Source: an uncultured Porphyromonadaceae bacterium
GTDB lineage: Bacteria > Bacteroidota > Bacteroidia > Bacteroidales > Muribaculaceae
Assembly (NCBI GenBank): GCA_947178165.1
Contig: CAMWXH010000006.1
Location: 1 to 61,535 of the forward strand
Direction: 5' to 3'
Length of the DNA: 61,535 bases
Shown: piece after piece, positions 51,332-59,399 of the stretch
How positions within the stretch are numbered: position 1 is the first letter of the stretch
Layout: each line of letters opens with the position of its first letter
Program-made: the position numbers and the translations under genes
Notes under the pieces: model-generated
Told to the model about the DNA's origin: nothing
The model's database searches: none
Seen by the model: the letters and a program-made list of their open reading frames with translations, nothing else

Positions 51332-53752
51332 TTATTCCCCGCCATAATATCCATAGCTGCCATAACTGCGGCTCCTGCTATGTTCCGAATCAGTGCCGTT
51401 AAGGATAATGCTCATATTCTTGAATCTCTTCTCCTTATAGATGGAATCTATCTCAACAATGGCTGTCTTGTTGAGGAGACCGGCACGGATCACGAACAAA
51501 GTGCGGTCCACATATTTCTCCAACAGCTGCGTATCAACCACAATATCAACCGGCGGACAATCGATAAATACATAATCATACGCATCCCGGCTCTCTTCAA
51601 GCATAGTTCCAATTCGTCCATTGTCGAGAAGTTCAGATGGATTGGGAGGGCGATGACCGATTGGGAGCACAAACACTCCGGGATGCTTCTCAACCTCTTT
51701 GACCAGAGACTGCCAATTATCGGTTTCTCCGGTGAGATAGGTGCTGATTCCTTTCGGAGGCATACCAACGAACTGAGAGGTGGAACCATGGCGTAAGTCA
51801 CCATCAATAATCAGGACACGTTTCCCTTTCAATGCAAATGACGCGGCAAGGTTGAATGCAATGAACGATTTACCGCTCCCGGGGTTAAACGAGGTGAGCA
51901 TAATCACATTTGTGCGCTGATTTTTTACCATGAAGTCAATGCTGCCCCTGATAATCCTGAATGATTCGCTCACGGCATCCCGGCTACCCTCCTTGACAGC
52001 GACAACCACATTTTCAAGCTCCTTACCGCCCTTCCGGATCTTTCCAGCCTTTCCGTCGCGCAATCCTGTGCGCTTTCTGCGCTGAATCATAGGTATTTCT
52101 CCGACAAACGGAGTTGACATACGTTCAAGATCTTTTCGGCTCCTGACCTTGTCATCAAGGAAGATAGAGAAATATATCCACAGGGCCGGAACAATAACAC
52201 CGATTATGAACATCACACCCCATATTAACCCCTTCTTGGGCGAAACAGGTGAGGTGGAGCCCATCGGAGGAGTGAGGATACGCGTATTGTAAGCGGTGAA
52301 TGTCTGGGTCAGCTCATTCTCCTCCCTTTTCTGAAGAAGGAAAAGGTAGAGCGCTTCCTTCACTTTCTGCTGCCGCTCTACGCTTAACAGATACTTAGCC
52401 TGGGTTGGCCCTGAAGAGAGTTGACCCTCAGTAGAGTTCTTGGCTCCTTTCATATTGTTAAGAGAGGTCTGAAGAGCCGACACATGAGCTGAAATACCTT
52501 TTACAATTGCGTCGCGCAGCCCTCTCAATTGAGCATCATAATCAAGCACGAGGGGGTTAGTGTCCGATGAGCTTTGAACCAGATTGTTACGGTTGAGCAA
52601 CAGGTTATTATAGGAAACAATTTGACTTTCAAGCTGATTACTACCTATGCCGGTGTTTACCGGGATGACACTGTTCATATTGTTTGGATTCACCACATAA
52701 TCCTTCACGAACGAAGACATCGCCATTTCGTTGGTGAGCTTGAGCATCTCATTTGTCAACTTGGCATTCTGCTCCATATTGAGTTTGGCAGCCTCTTTTA
52801 GATCGGGCACGAGATGCTCCGATTTATATTTGGATATGTCGCTATCCACCACCCCGAGCTCACTTTCAATTATCTTGAGTCGCTCGTCAATAAAATCTGA
52901 GGTTGCCACAGCAATGCGGTTCTTATCGTCCATCCAGTTCTGGTTATACACTTCAAGAACCGTATTTAGAATTGCGTTCGCTCTCTCAACCGAGGTGTCT
53001 TTAATCGAAAGCTCAATAACATCTGCATCTGTATCAGCCAAATCAACATGAAGTTTCGCACCATAATATTCCACGGCATCCATCATGCCCATACGACCTA
53101 TACGGATTATTTCGTTTTCTTTTGACTTCTTTTTCGGTGGCACATATCCGGGATTAGCAGTAAGCACCACGCGACCTATAGGAGTGCGTATGGCCTTGCC
53201 ATCAGCCTTACCCCTGACTTCTACGTCATATTTATGTTTGCCGCTGTCGTCGTATTTATAGAATTTGAAAAGCCTCACATCACCGTTAGGCATACATTCA
53301 GCCCTGAAGCCAGCCCCGTTCTCCTCGCCAATATCGGCAAGCAAAGCTGTGAAGGGAAGGTTATTGCCAAAAAGCGTGGTGCCGTGGAACATTCCCTTCT
53401 CCGTATAGCTCATTTCCAAATCGAGCTTTTCAACAACCTCATACATCACGGCAGGAGAGGAAAGGGCAAGTATTTCATTATATACGTTGCTGCGTCCGCC
53501 TCCTATTCCAAAAGCTGAAAATGCGCTGGTGATATCGCTCAAAGGATTGCTGCTGTCATCATCCTTGATAAGGATCGACATGCTCCTGCTATATTTCGGT
53601 TCTGTGCGGAGAATTAACAACGTTCCGATACCGCAAAAAAACAGCAATGACAGCAGAAACCATTTCCATTTCCGCCCACATTGCTTCACATATTCGCTGA
53701 GTGAGAAATCATCTCCTCTGTTTGATTTTGAATAGCTTTTTGATTCTTCCAT
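51332..53752 (-). CDS. Wzc-type polysaccharide co-polymerase and tyrosine kinase
   Basis: An 806-residue inner-membrane BY-kinase. N-terminal Wzz domain between two membrane segments (about residues 33-50 and 513-535), a long periplasmic coiled-coil part, then the cytoplasmic kinase: Walker A SFNPGSGKSFIA (about 620), Walker A' VLIIDGDLRHG and Walker B YDYVFIDCPPVDI. The C-terminal tyrosine tail SYGSYGYYGGE gives four autophosphorylation sites. It controls chain length and export with Wza, which is encoded directly upstream in transcription order. Confidence 0.95.
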   Translation of the reverse strand: MEESKSYSKSNRGDDFSLSEYVKQCGRKWKWFLLSLLFFCGIGTLLILRTEPKYSRSMSILIKDDDSSNPLSDITSAFSAFGIGGGRSNVYNEILALSSPAVMYEVVEKLDLEMSYTEKGMFHGTTLFGNNLPFTALLADIGEENGAGFRAECMPNGDVRLFKFYKYDDSGKHKYDVEVRGKADGKAIRTPIGRVVLTANPGYVPPKKKSKENEIIRIGRMGMMDAVEYYGAKLHVDLADTDADVIELSIKDTSVERANAILNTVLEVYNQNWMDDKNRIAVATSDFIDERLKIIESELGVVDSDISKYKSEHLVPDLKEAAKLNMEQNAKLTNEMLKLTNEMAMSSFVKDYVVNPNNMNSVIPVNTGIGSNQLESQIVSYNNLLLNRNNLVQSSSDTNPLVLDYDAQLRGLRDAIVKGISAHVSALQTSLNNMKGAKNSTEGQLSSGPTQAKYLLSVERQQKVKEALYLFLLQKREENELTQTFTAYNTRILTPPMGSTSPVSPKKGLIWGVMFIIGVIVPALWIYFSIFLDDKVRSRKDLERMSTPFVGEIPMIQRRKRTGLRDGKAGKIRKGGKELENVVVAVKEGSRDAVSESFRIIRGSIDFMVKNQRTNVIMLTSFNPGSGKSFIAFNLAASFALKGKRVLIIDGDLRHGSTSQFVGMPPKGISTYLTGETDNWQSLVKEVEKHPGVFVLPIGHRPPNPSELLDNGRIGTMLEESRDAYDYVFIDCPPVDIVVDTQLLEKYVDRTLFVIRAGLLNKTAIVEIDSIYKEKRFKNMSIILNGTDSEHSRSRSYGSYGYYGGE

Positions 53753-53798
53753 AATTTTTGCGCCGAGGACAAGATGAAACCCTCCCTTTTACAATTCA

Positions 53799-54656
53799 TT
53801 ATTTATTTATGAACACGGCAAGCGTCGTCACAACAGATGTCAGCAACGAAGCCACCGATATCCAGAATCCGACGCTGAGCGCATTATTACCGTTCACCGT
53901 TGTGGAGCGTTTTTGCATCGGGTTTGGCTCTACATATATCACGTCACCCTGTTGAAGATAATAGGCCGGTGATGATGCGAGCGAGCGAGCATTCGTAAGG
54001 TCAACCTTGTATGTGTGAAGCGCACCGTTTTCCTGACGTATCACCTTCACATTCTCCCTCTGGCCGGTTATGTTCAGGTCGCCGGCAAGCGATATGGCTT
54101 CGAGAATAGTTAGTTTATCCTTGTTTATATCATAACGCCCTGGGGTCTTGACATCGCCTAATACATCAACCCCGCTGCTGAGGAAATCAACAATCACCGT
54201 GGGGTCTTTAACCAGATTCCGTCCCATAAGCTCCCCTTTTATATATCCCGACAACTCCCCACGGGTCATCCCGGCTATATGAAGCATGCCGAGCACAGGA
54301 AAATCAATATCCCCCTTTGCATCAACTGTGTAACTCACCACACTTTCCGCATTGGCTCCTGCATTGGCTGTGTAGTTGACCTCTTTGCTTACGGCAGAGC
54401 CCCCCATTCCAACGCGCGTTGTATAGACCGGAAGATTGAAAAGGTCGGAAATAGCCGGATCTTTCGACTTCACCACTATCGACAGTTTGTCGCCGGGTTG
54501 AACGGTGATCTGCTTGACCGCGGCAAGCTCAACTATTGTATTGGCATCAGTGTCCTGAAAATAGGCAACCTTTTCCGGCACCTTGCAGCCTGTAAGCAGA
54601 ACTGCAAAAAGGAGGGCGACAACGTATCTATTTATTTTTTTTAAAATCATATTCAT
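53799..54656 (-). CDS. Outer-membrane polysaccharide exporter (Wza-like)
   Basis: A 285-residue lipoprotein (signal with lipobox LLTGC, Cys about 24). The Poly_export motif VQPGDKLSIVVKSKDP and the SLBB domain (GDVKTPGRYDINKDKLTILEA) are clear, and a C-terminal membrane or barrel segment (WISVASLLTSVVTTLAVFI) ends the chain. It forms the outer-membrane exit channel that works with Wzc. Confidence 0.92.
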   Translation of the reverse strand: MNMILKKINRYVVALLFAVLLTGCKVPEKVAYFQDTDANTIVELAAVKQITVQPGDKLSIVVKSKDPAISDLFNLPVYTTRVGMGGSAVSKEVNYTANAGANAESVVSYTVDAKGDIDFPVLGMLHIAGMTRGELSGYIKGELMGRNLVKDPTVIVDFLSSGVDVLGDVKTPGRYDINKDKLTILEAISLAGDLNITGQRENVKVIRQENGALHTYKVDLTNARSLASSPAYYLQQGDVIYVEPNPMQKRSTTVNGNNALSVGFWISVASLLTSVVTTLAVFINK

Positions 54657-54720
54657 TATCCGGTTTTGAATTTTCTTTATATTTTACAACTAATTCACTG
54701 AGCCATAAGCTTATGCGCCA

Positions 54721-55854
54721 TCACTGATAAAGCGTCTGCCCGAGCTTCCGCTCCCTGCGCCGTATCGATGCCGTGAGATAAAGATTCAAAACTGTCCATA
54801 TCACCACATCTGCAAGCACAATCCAGGTGGCTTCTATATAAAGTGATAGCCAGAAATTGAGCACAATCAATATTGCATCCCATAGCAGAATCACAATCAA
54901 GGCTTTGCTTTGCGCAAATCCCAAAGCGAGGAGTTTATGATGAATATGGCTTTTGTCAGGAAGGAATGGGTTGCGGCGCTGCCTGATGCGGTGAAGGAAC
55001 ACGCGCACCACATCGAAACATGGTATTATGATCGGGGCGATAGCAAGTATGAATAGGTTGTAATCGCAATTCCCCCATTCCGGCGCGGAGGAGAGGTTTG
55101 CCACCCTCAGCGTCAGGAACACGAGGATAAGCCCTATTGTGAGCGAACCGGTGTCGCCCATGAAGATTTTCGTATGTGTTGACGCTTTCCCGAACACATT
55201 ATAATAGAAGAAGGGTATGAGCGTTCCCAAAGTCGCTCCCGCTATAAGCATCGATATGTAGTCGCCGGCTATGTAGAAAATATAGGCATACCATATAAAC
55301 GCCATCAGGCTCAGTCCCGAAGCGAGTCCATCAATGCCATCTATGAGATTGATCGCATTGAGCACATATATCACAAGGAAAACCGTCAGTATCCAGCCAA
55401 CCCAGGGAGCCACTTCCGTGATCCATAGGAACCCATAGAGGTCTTTCGCCCATAGTCCGGATAAGACAATCAGTATGCCTCCTATGGTCTGGAACAGGAA
55501 CTTGGCCCGATACCTCACTCCCATCAAGTCGTCGGCAATCCCCAACAGGTAGATCATCAGCAATGCCGAGGCAAGGAAAAGGAGCTGAACGCCCTCAGCA
55601 TCCAGTATGGAAGAGATATGAGCGGGGAAGAAACGCATATTGATGCCTATGCAGAGGCATACCGACACCCCCAAGGAGGGCAAAAAGGAGATACCCCCAA
55701 GGCGCGGCACAACACCTTTATGAATTTTCCGCTCGTCAACGGCATCATAAAGATTGCAACGAAATGCTATCAGCAGTATCTTCGGAATGATGATAGCCGC
55801 CAAAAGCGTTGACAATATTATAATTATTAGATAATTAATAATCCAAAAGCTCAT
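54721..55854 (-). CDS. Undecaprenyl-phosphate sugar-1-phosphate transferase (WecA/MraY family)
   Basis: A 377-residue protein with about eleven membrane segments. Catalytic motifs are NAINLIDGIDGLA, FMGDTGS and the DKSHIHHKLLALG loop (HIHH), plus a metal-binding DERKIHKG near the N-terminus. It transfers a sugar-1-phosphate, probably GlcNAc-type, to undecaprenyl phosphate and so starts repeat-unit assembly. First gene of the polysaccharide operon, with its own near-consensus promoter. Confidence 0.92.
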   Translation of the reverse strand: MSFWIINYLIIIILSTLLAAIIIPKILLIAFRCNLYDAVDERKIHKGVVPRLGGISFLPSLGVSVCLCIGINMRFFPAHISSILDAEGVQLLFLASALLMIYLLGIADDLMGVRYRAKFLFQTIGGILIVLSGLWAKDLYGFLWITEVAPWVGWILTVFLVIYVLNAINLIDGIDGLASGLSLMAFIWYAYIFYIAGDYISMLIAGATLGTLIPFFYYNVFGKASTHTKIFMGDTGSLTIGLILVFLTLRVANLSSAPEWGNCDYNLFILAIAPIIIPCFDVVRVFLHRIRQRRNPFLPDKSHIHHKLLALGFAQSKALIVILLWDAILIVLNFWLSLYIEATWIVLADVVIWTVLNLYLTASIRRRERKLGQTLYQ

Positions 55855-55930
55855 GACTGTGGGTCAGTTTGCAAGGAGAGTTCAGTTGTACTTGTTGTCA
55901 ATGCGATTGATTTGCCACAATGACGCTCTG

Positions 55931-55962
55931 CAAAATTACAATTATTTTCTTTAGGAATCAAA
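55931..55962 (-). promoter_or_regulatory. Polysaccharide operon promoter
   Basis: Minus-strand TTTG (plus-strand 55959-55962), 20 bp, TAATTTTG (55931-55938), about 77 bp before the WecA-like start. No inverted repeats of the phase-variable invertible-promoter kind were seen around it. Confidence 0.72.
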
Positions 55963-56065
55963 TCTCTTCCTCCTCTTTTTACAAAAGAAAACAAAAATAT
56001 ATCTTATTGTAAGCATTTTTTGCAATATTGCAACCCGTTTTACCTGCCGTTCTAATATTATTTGC

Positions 56066-56073
56066 TAATTTTG
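56066..56073 (+). promoter_or_regulatory. panB promoter -7 element
   Basis: TAATTTTG, about 90 bp before the panB ATG. The -33 element is not clear. Confidence 0.5.
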
Positions 56074-56160
56074 CAACGCAAAAACCTCCGCGTCCCCTCG
56101 CCGGGACCATCCGGGGCCATCATGATTTTAGGCTCAGGATTTGGAGATAACTTATAAACT

Positions 56161-56982
56161 ATGTCAACCAACACAACCGACAATGCCCGCAAGGTCACCA
56201 CCCGGCGCCTTGCTGAAATGAAACAACGCGGTGAGAAGATCTCTATGCTCACTGCCTACGACTATTCATCTGCCAAGATTATCGACCAGGCCGGAATCGA
56301 TGTGATCTTAGTGGGCGATTCCGCATCAAACGTCATGGCCGGTAACGTGACCACCCTGCCAATTACCCTCGACCAGATGATCTATCACGGCAAATCCGTG
56401 ATGAAGGGAGTCAACCGCGCCTTGGTGGTGGTCGATCTCCCTTTCGGCTCATATCAAGGGAACCCTATGGAGGCCCTCGCCTCAGCCATCAGGATAATGA
56501 AGGAGAGCCATGCAGAGGCTGTGAAGATTGAAGGAGGTTCGGAGATACGCGAGTCTGTGGAAAGGATATTGAGTGCCGGAATCCCCGTCATGGGACATTT
56601 GGGCCTCACCCCTCAGAGCATAAATAAATTCGGAACATACGCCGTGCGCGCACGCGAAGAGGAGGAGGCACGCAAGCTTATAGCCGACGCCAAGCTTCTC
56701 GAAGAACTCGGGTGTTTCGCCGTGGTGCTTGAGAAAATACCTGCCGACCTTGCCAGAAAGGTAGCCGAAGAGCTGACCATTCCTGTCATCGGCATCGGCG
56801 CAGGGGGTGGCTGCGACGGCCAGGTGCTTGTGATGCATGATATGTTAGGAATAAATCAAGGTTTCTCTCCGCGGTTCCTGCGCCGGTATGCCGATGTAGC
56901 CGGGGTGATGACCGATGCCGTGAGCCGCTATATTGAAGATGTAAAATCCGGCGACTTTCCAAACGAATCCGAATCCTACTGA
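56161..56982 (+). CDS. panB: 3-methyl-2-oxobutanoate hydroxymethyltransferase
   Basis: A 273-residue TIM-barrel enzyme of pantothenate synthesis: adds a hydroxymethyl group from methylene-THF to alpha-ketoisovalerate giving ketopantoate. Motifs [23 protein letters not shown] (Mg-binding Asp), KIEGG and the catalytic-Glu stretch [11 protein letters not shown] are present, with [20 protein letters not shown] near the end. Length normal. panC and panD are not in this window. Confidence 0.95.
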   Translation: MSTNTTDNARKVTTRRLAEMKQRGEKISMLTAYDYSSAKIIDQAGIDVILVGDSASNVMAGNVTTLPITLDQMIYHGKSVMKGVNRALVVVDLPFGSYQGNPMEALASAIRIMKESHAEAVKIEGGSEIRESVERILSAGIPVMGHLGLTPQSINKFGTYAVRAREEEEARKLIADAKLLEELGCFAVVLEKIPADLARKVAEELTIPVIGIGAGGGCDGQVLVMHDMLGINQGFSPRFLRRYADVAGVMTDAVSRYIEDVKSGDFPNESESY

Positions 56983-56996
56983 CCCCAAGCCAGATT

Positions 56997-57154
56997 TAGA
57001 CAGGAGTAAATTTTGTATAAAGTAGTTAAGACAGGAGAGTAAATTTTTAAAATAATTAAGACAGGAGAGCAAATTTTATATAAAGTAATTAAGACAGGAG
57101 TACAGGAGAAACAGGAGCATTGTCAACTCCTGTTTCTCCTGTACTCCTGTCTTA
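56997..57154 (+). repeat. Tandem repeat ending in a perfect 28-bp inverted repeat
   Basis: Four starts of the unit AAGACAGGAG (56998, 57028, 57058, 57091; periods 30, 30 and 33) with AT-rich inner parts (TAAATTTTnTATAAAGTA). The last copy runs into short CAGGAG repeats and is mirrored by a perfect 28-bp inverted copy (57090-57117 with 57127-57154, loop 9 nt). A further inverted fragment (CCCTGTCTTATAG) follows at about 57175. It lies right after panB and has no coding capacity; it could act as a bidirectional terminator or a repeat element. Confidence 0.85.
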
Positions 57155-57212
57155 TAGCCAATTTCTCGTGTAGCCCTGTCTTATAGACACCTTTTTCTAT
57201 TGTCTAAAATAA

Positions 57213-57245
57213 AAAATGACCGGCAGAAAATCTGCCAGTCATTTT
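57213..57245 (-). terminator. tRNA-Pro terminator
   Basis: AAAATGAC-C-GGCAG pairs with CTGCC-A-GTCATTTT (57213-57226 with 57232-57245) with one mismatch; on the minus strand a run of T follows. It is 7 bp after the tRNA-Pro 3' end. Confidence 0.8.
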
Positions 57246-57252
57246 CACTCAG

Positions 57253-57328
57253 TCGGGGTGACAAGATTCGAACTTGCGACCACACGCCCCCCAGACGCGT
57301 ACTCTAAACCGGGCTGAGCTACACCCCG
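57253..57328 (-). tRNA. tRNA-Pro (anticodon GGG)
   Basis: Acceptor stem CGGGGTG with CACCCCG, D-arm TAGCTCAGCC, anticodon stem CGCGT/GCGTG with loop CTGGGGG giving GGG, T-arm AAGTTCGAATCTT. CCA not encoded. The anticodon stem has two G-T pairs, so the register was chosen by the U33 rule. Confidence 0.88.
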
Positions 57329-57377
57329 AATGATGCTTTCAGGAACTCAATTTTTGTTTCATTCCCGATTGCGAGTG

Positions 57378-57409
57378 CAAAATTACAATAATATTTTCAA
57401 ACCACCAAA
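57378..57409 (-). promoter_or_regulatory. tRNA-Pro promoter
   Basis: Minus-strand TTTG (plus 57406-57409), 20 bp, TAATTTTG (57378-57385), 50 bp before the tRNA. Confidence 0.65.
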
Positions 57410-57475
57410 TTTTGGCCAAATTATTTTTCAAAAAAATTATTTTTTCAATTTCGCTCATTTTTTATCCCCTTTTAT

Positions 57476-57506
57476 TTTGCCGCTTCATTTTTTTATCGTA
57501 AATTTG
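57476..57506 (+). promoter_or_regulatory. tRNA-Asp promoter
   Basis: TTTG (57476-57479), 19 bp, TAAATTTG (57499-57506), 55 bp before the tRNA. Confidence 0.65.
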
Positions 57507-57560
57507 CAATCGCAAAAGAGAAACAAGTCTTCTCAGCAACAATTTTATTGTTACTTTACA

Positions 57561-57634
57561 GGTGCGGTAGTTCAGTTGGTTAGAATACATGCCTGTCACG
57601 CATGGGGTCGCGGGTTCGAGTCCCGTCCGCACCG
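57561..57634 (+). tRNA. tRNA-Asp (anticodon GTC)
   Basis: Acceptor stem GGTGCGG with CCGCACC, anticodon stem/loop ATGCCTGTCACGCAT giving GTC, T-arm CGGGTTCGAGTCCCG. CCA not encoded. A terminator hairpin follows within 20 bp. Confidence 0.96.
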
Positions 57635-57649
57635 CAGAGGAGAGAGGAA

Positions 57650-57689
57650 GAGTAGCAGCGCAAACTTCGGTTTCCTGCTGCTCTTTTTT
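57650..57689 (+). terminator. tRNA-Asp terminator
   Basis: GAGTAGCAG (57650-57658) pairs with CTGCTGCTC (57675-57683, one G-T) and is followed by six T. Confidence 0.8.
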
Positions 57690-57809
57690 CATTTAAGCAT
57701 AGATAAGCATAAAAAGCCTATCATTCATAAAATCCCTACCTCGCCTATAACGCCTAAATTGCCCACTATGCCTATAACGCCTACAAATCCGGAGGAGCCC
57801 ACCTCGACC

Positions 57810-58265
57810 ATGACCATCGCAATCATCAACGGCCCCAATCTCAACCTCCTTGGAGAGCGCAATCCCGAAATCTACGGATCAGAGACCCTCCAAGACATCC
57901 TTGACATGCTCCGATGTGAAATGCCGGAAGTAAGCTTCACCCACTTTCAGTCTAACCACGAAGGGGAGATAATCGACCGGATCCAGGCAATCCGGAAAGA
58001 CAATTCAATCAATGGCATCGTCATCAACCCCGGAGCCTATGCCCACTACTCATACGCCATTGCCGACGCACTTCGCGACATCAAAGGAATAAAGCCGGTG
58101 GTTGAAGTGCATATCTCCAACATCCACGCCCGGGAAGAGTTCCGCAGCCATTCTGTCACCGCCGCCTGTGTGGATGCCGTGATAGCCGGAGCCGGAACAA
58201 GAGGATACTTGCTGGGAGCCATGCATGTTAAACACCTTGCTGAAGCACAGACACTCAAATCCTGA
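57810..58265 (+). CDS. aroQ: Type II 3-dehydroquinate dehydratase
   Basis: A 151-residue dodecameric enzyme of the shikimate pathway, converting 3-dehydroquinate to 3-dehydroshikimate. Motifs: IINGPNLNLLGERNPEIYG (with active-site Arg and Tyr), FQSNHEGEIID (His), VINPGAYAHYSYA (catalytic Asn) and EVHISNIHAREEFR. The start at 57810 (MTIAIINGPN) is set by homology; an earlier in-frame ATG would add Pro/Thr-rich residues, and the frame further upstream passes through the tRNA-Asp gene. Confidence 0.95.
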   Translation: MTIAIINGPNLNLLGERNPEIYGSETLQDILDMLRCEMPEVSFTHFQSNHEGEIIDRIQAIRKDNSINGIVINPGAYAHYSYAIADALRDIKGIKPVVEVHISNIHAREEFRSHSVTAACVDAVIAGAGTRGYLLGAMHVKHLAEAQTLKS

Positions 58266-58312
58266 ATATCAACTTAAGCCAACCCCTCTGCTCCAATAAA
58301 CTGAACAAGACC

Positions 58313-58948
58313 ATGGACTTCGCTCTCGAATCTTATATACGCAGCCATATAGACCAAGAGCCGGCCCACCTCCGCCATCTCGACCGGCTCACCAACCTCA
58401 GGCTAATAAACGGACGCATGTGTTCGGGCCATATTCAAGGGCGCTTGCTGAAAATGCTTGTGGAGATGATCAATCCCAAGCGCGCTCTCGAACTCGGCAC
58501 CTTCTCAGGATATTCAGCCCTATGCATCGCTGAAGGGATGGCGGAAGATGGACAGCTTCACACCTTTGAGATTGACGATGAACTGGAAGATTTCATACGC
58601 GATGCATTCGCCGCCTCCCCTCATGGCAAAAAGATAACGCTACATATCGGGGATGCATCCCAAGAAATTGCAAAATGGGATAAGGAGTCGCTCGACCTTA
58701 TTTTTATCGATGCCGACAAACGCGAATATTGTGATTATTACCGCCTATGCCTTCCATTGCTCAGGAAGGGGGGATATATCATTGCCGACAACACCCTATG
58801 GGACGGCCATGTAACTGAACCGGCTGAAAAACATTCCGCTCAGACGCTCGGCATAATGGCCTTTAACGATATGGTTTCCAATGACCCCTCGGTGGAAAAG
58901 GTGATCATTCCCCTCCGCGACGGCCTGACTATTATAAGGAAGCTCTAA
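58313..58948 (+). CDS. SAM-dependent O-methyltransferase
   Basis: A 211-residue class I methyltransferase of the caffeoyl-CoA/catechol type (OMT family 3). SAM motif LELGTFSGYSALCIAEG (about residues 60-76), FEID at about 85-88, and the metal-binding DLIFIDADKREYCDYY plus IIADNTLWDG. The metal-ligand Asp and Asn residues are present. Substrate unknown. Lies 47 bp after aroQ and is probably co-transcribed. Confidence 0.88.
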   Translation: MDFALESYIRSHIDQEPAHLRHLDRLTNLRLINGRMCSGHIQGRLLKMLVEMINPKRALELGTFSGYSALCIAEGMAEDGQLHTFEIDDELEDFIRDAFAASPHGKKITLHIGDASQEIAKWDKESLDLIFIDADKREYCDYYRLCLPLLRKGGYIIADNTLWDGHVTEPAEKHSAQTLGIMAFNDMVSNDPSVEKVIIPLRDGLTIIRKL

Positions 58949-58986
58949 ACGAAATCACTCCCGTTTTGTTATTTTTATAGATTCAC

Positions 58987-59027
58987 GGATTATTCCAATA
59001 ATCCGGATTATTCTAATAATTCAGTTC
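58987..59027 (+). repeat. Small palindromes between the methyltransferase and rbfA
   Basis: GGATTATT-CC-AATAATCC (58987-59004) is a perfect 8-bp hairpin and ATTCAG-TTCATT-CTGAAT (about 59010-59027) a second one. They fill the 115-bp gap; no T-tract follows. Confidence 0.5.
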
Positions 59028-59063
59028 ATTCTGAATATTCCAATTATAAAAAAACTAAATTTT

Positions 59064-59399
59064 ATGGAAGGAAAACGTCAAGCCAAGATAGCCCGTCTCA
59101 TCCAGAAGGAGCTAAGCGAAATATTCCGCCGCCAGACAGCGGCGATGGGAAATGTCCTTGTATCGGTCAGCGCAGTCAGGGTTTCACCCGACCTCAGCAT
59201 TGCAAAAGCATATCTGAGCATCTTCCCGCCTGAAAAATCGAACGACATACTCGAAAACATCAAGAAACAGTCCAAGACCGTTCGTTACGAACTTGCACAG
59301 GCCGTGAAACAGGTGTTGCGCAAATGCCCCGACCTCCAGTTCTATCTTGACGACTCTCTCGACTATATCGATAATATCGACCGTCTTCTTGCACAATGA
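59064..59399 (+). CDS. rbfA: Ribosome-binding factor A
   Basis: A 111-residue KH-like protein for 30S subunit maturation, especially the 16S rRNA 5' end and cold growth. RQAKIARLIQKELSEIF at the N-terminus and VSAVRVSPDLSIAKAYLSIF are the family blocks. The stop overlaps the next start (ATGA), so it is coupled to the permease gene. Confidence 0.94.
   Translation: MEGKRQAKIARLIQKELSEIFRRQTAAMGNVLVSVSAVRVSPDLSIAKAYLSIFPPEKSNDILENIKKQSKTVRYELAQAVKQVLRKCPDLQFYLDDSLDYIDNIDRLLAQ

Larger units (their letters stand above)
55855..56160. other. Divergent intergenic region
   Basis: The 306-bp gap between the polysaccharide operon and panB holds two outward promoters (see 55931-55962 on the minus and 56066-56073 on the plus strand) and otherwise AT-rich sequence. 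No gene or repeat of note. Confidence 0.7.

Noticed and set aside
56997..57190. CRISPR-like array
   Set aside because: Units are contiguous and partly degenerate with AT-rich parts shared between copies, there are no unique spacers and no cas genes; it is a tandem repeat with an inverted end.
57330..57809. Long N-terminal extension of AroQ
   Set aside because: The frame passes through the tRNA-Asp gene and its terminator; all family members begin at the motif starting at 57810.
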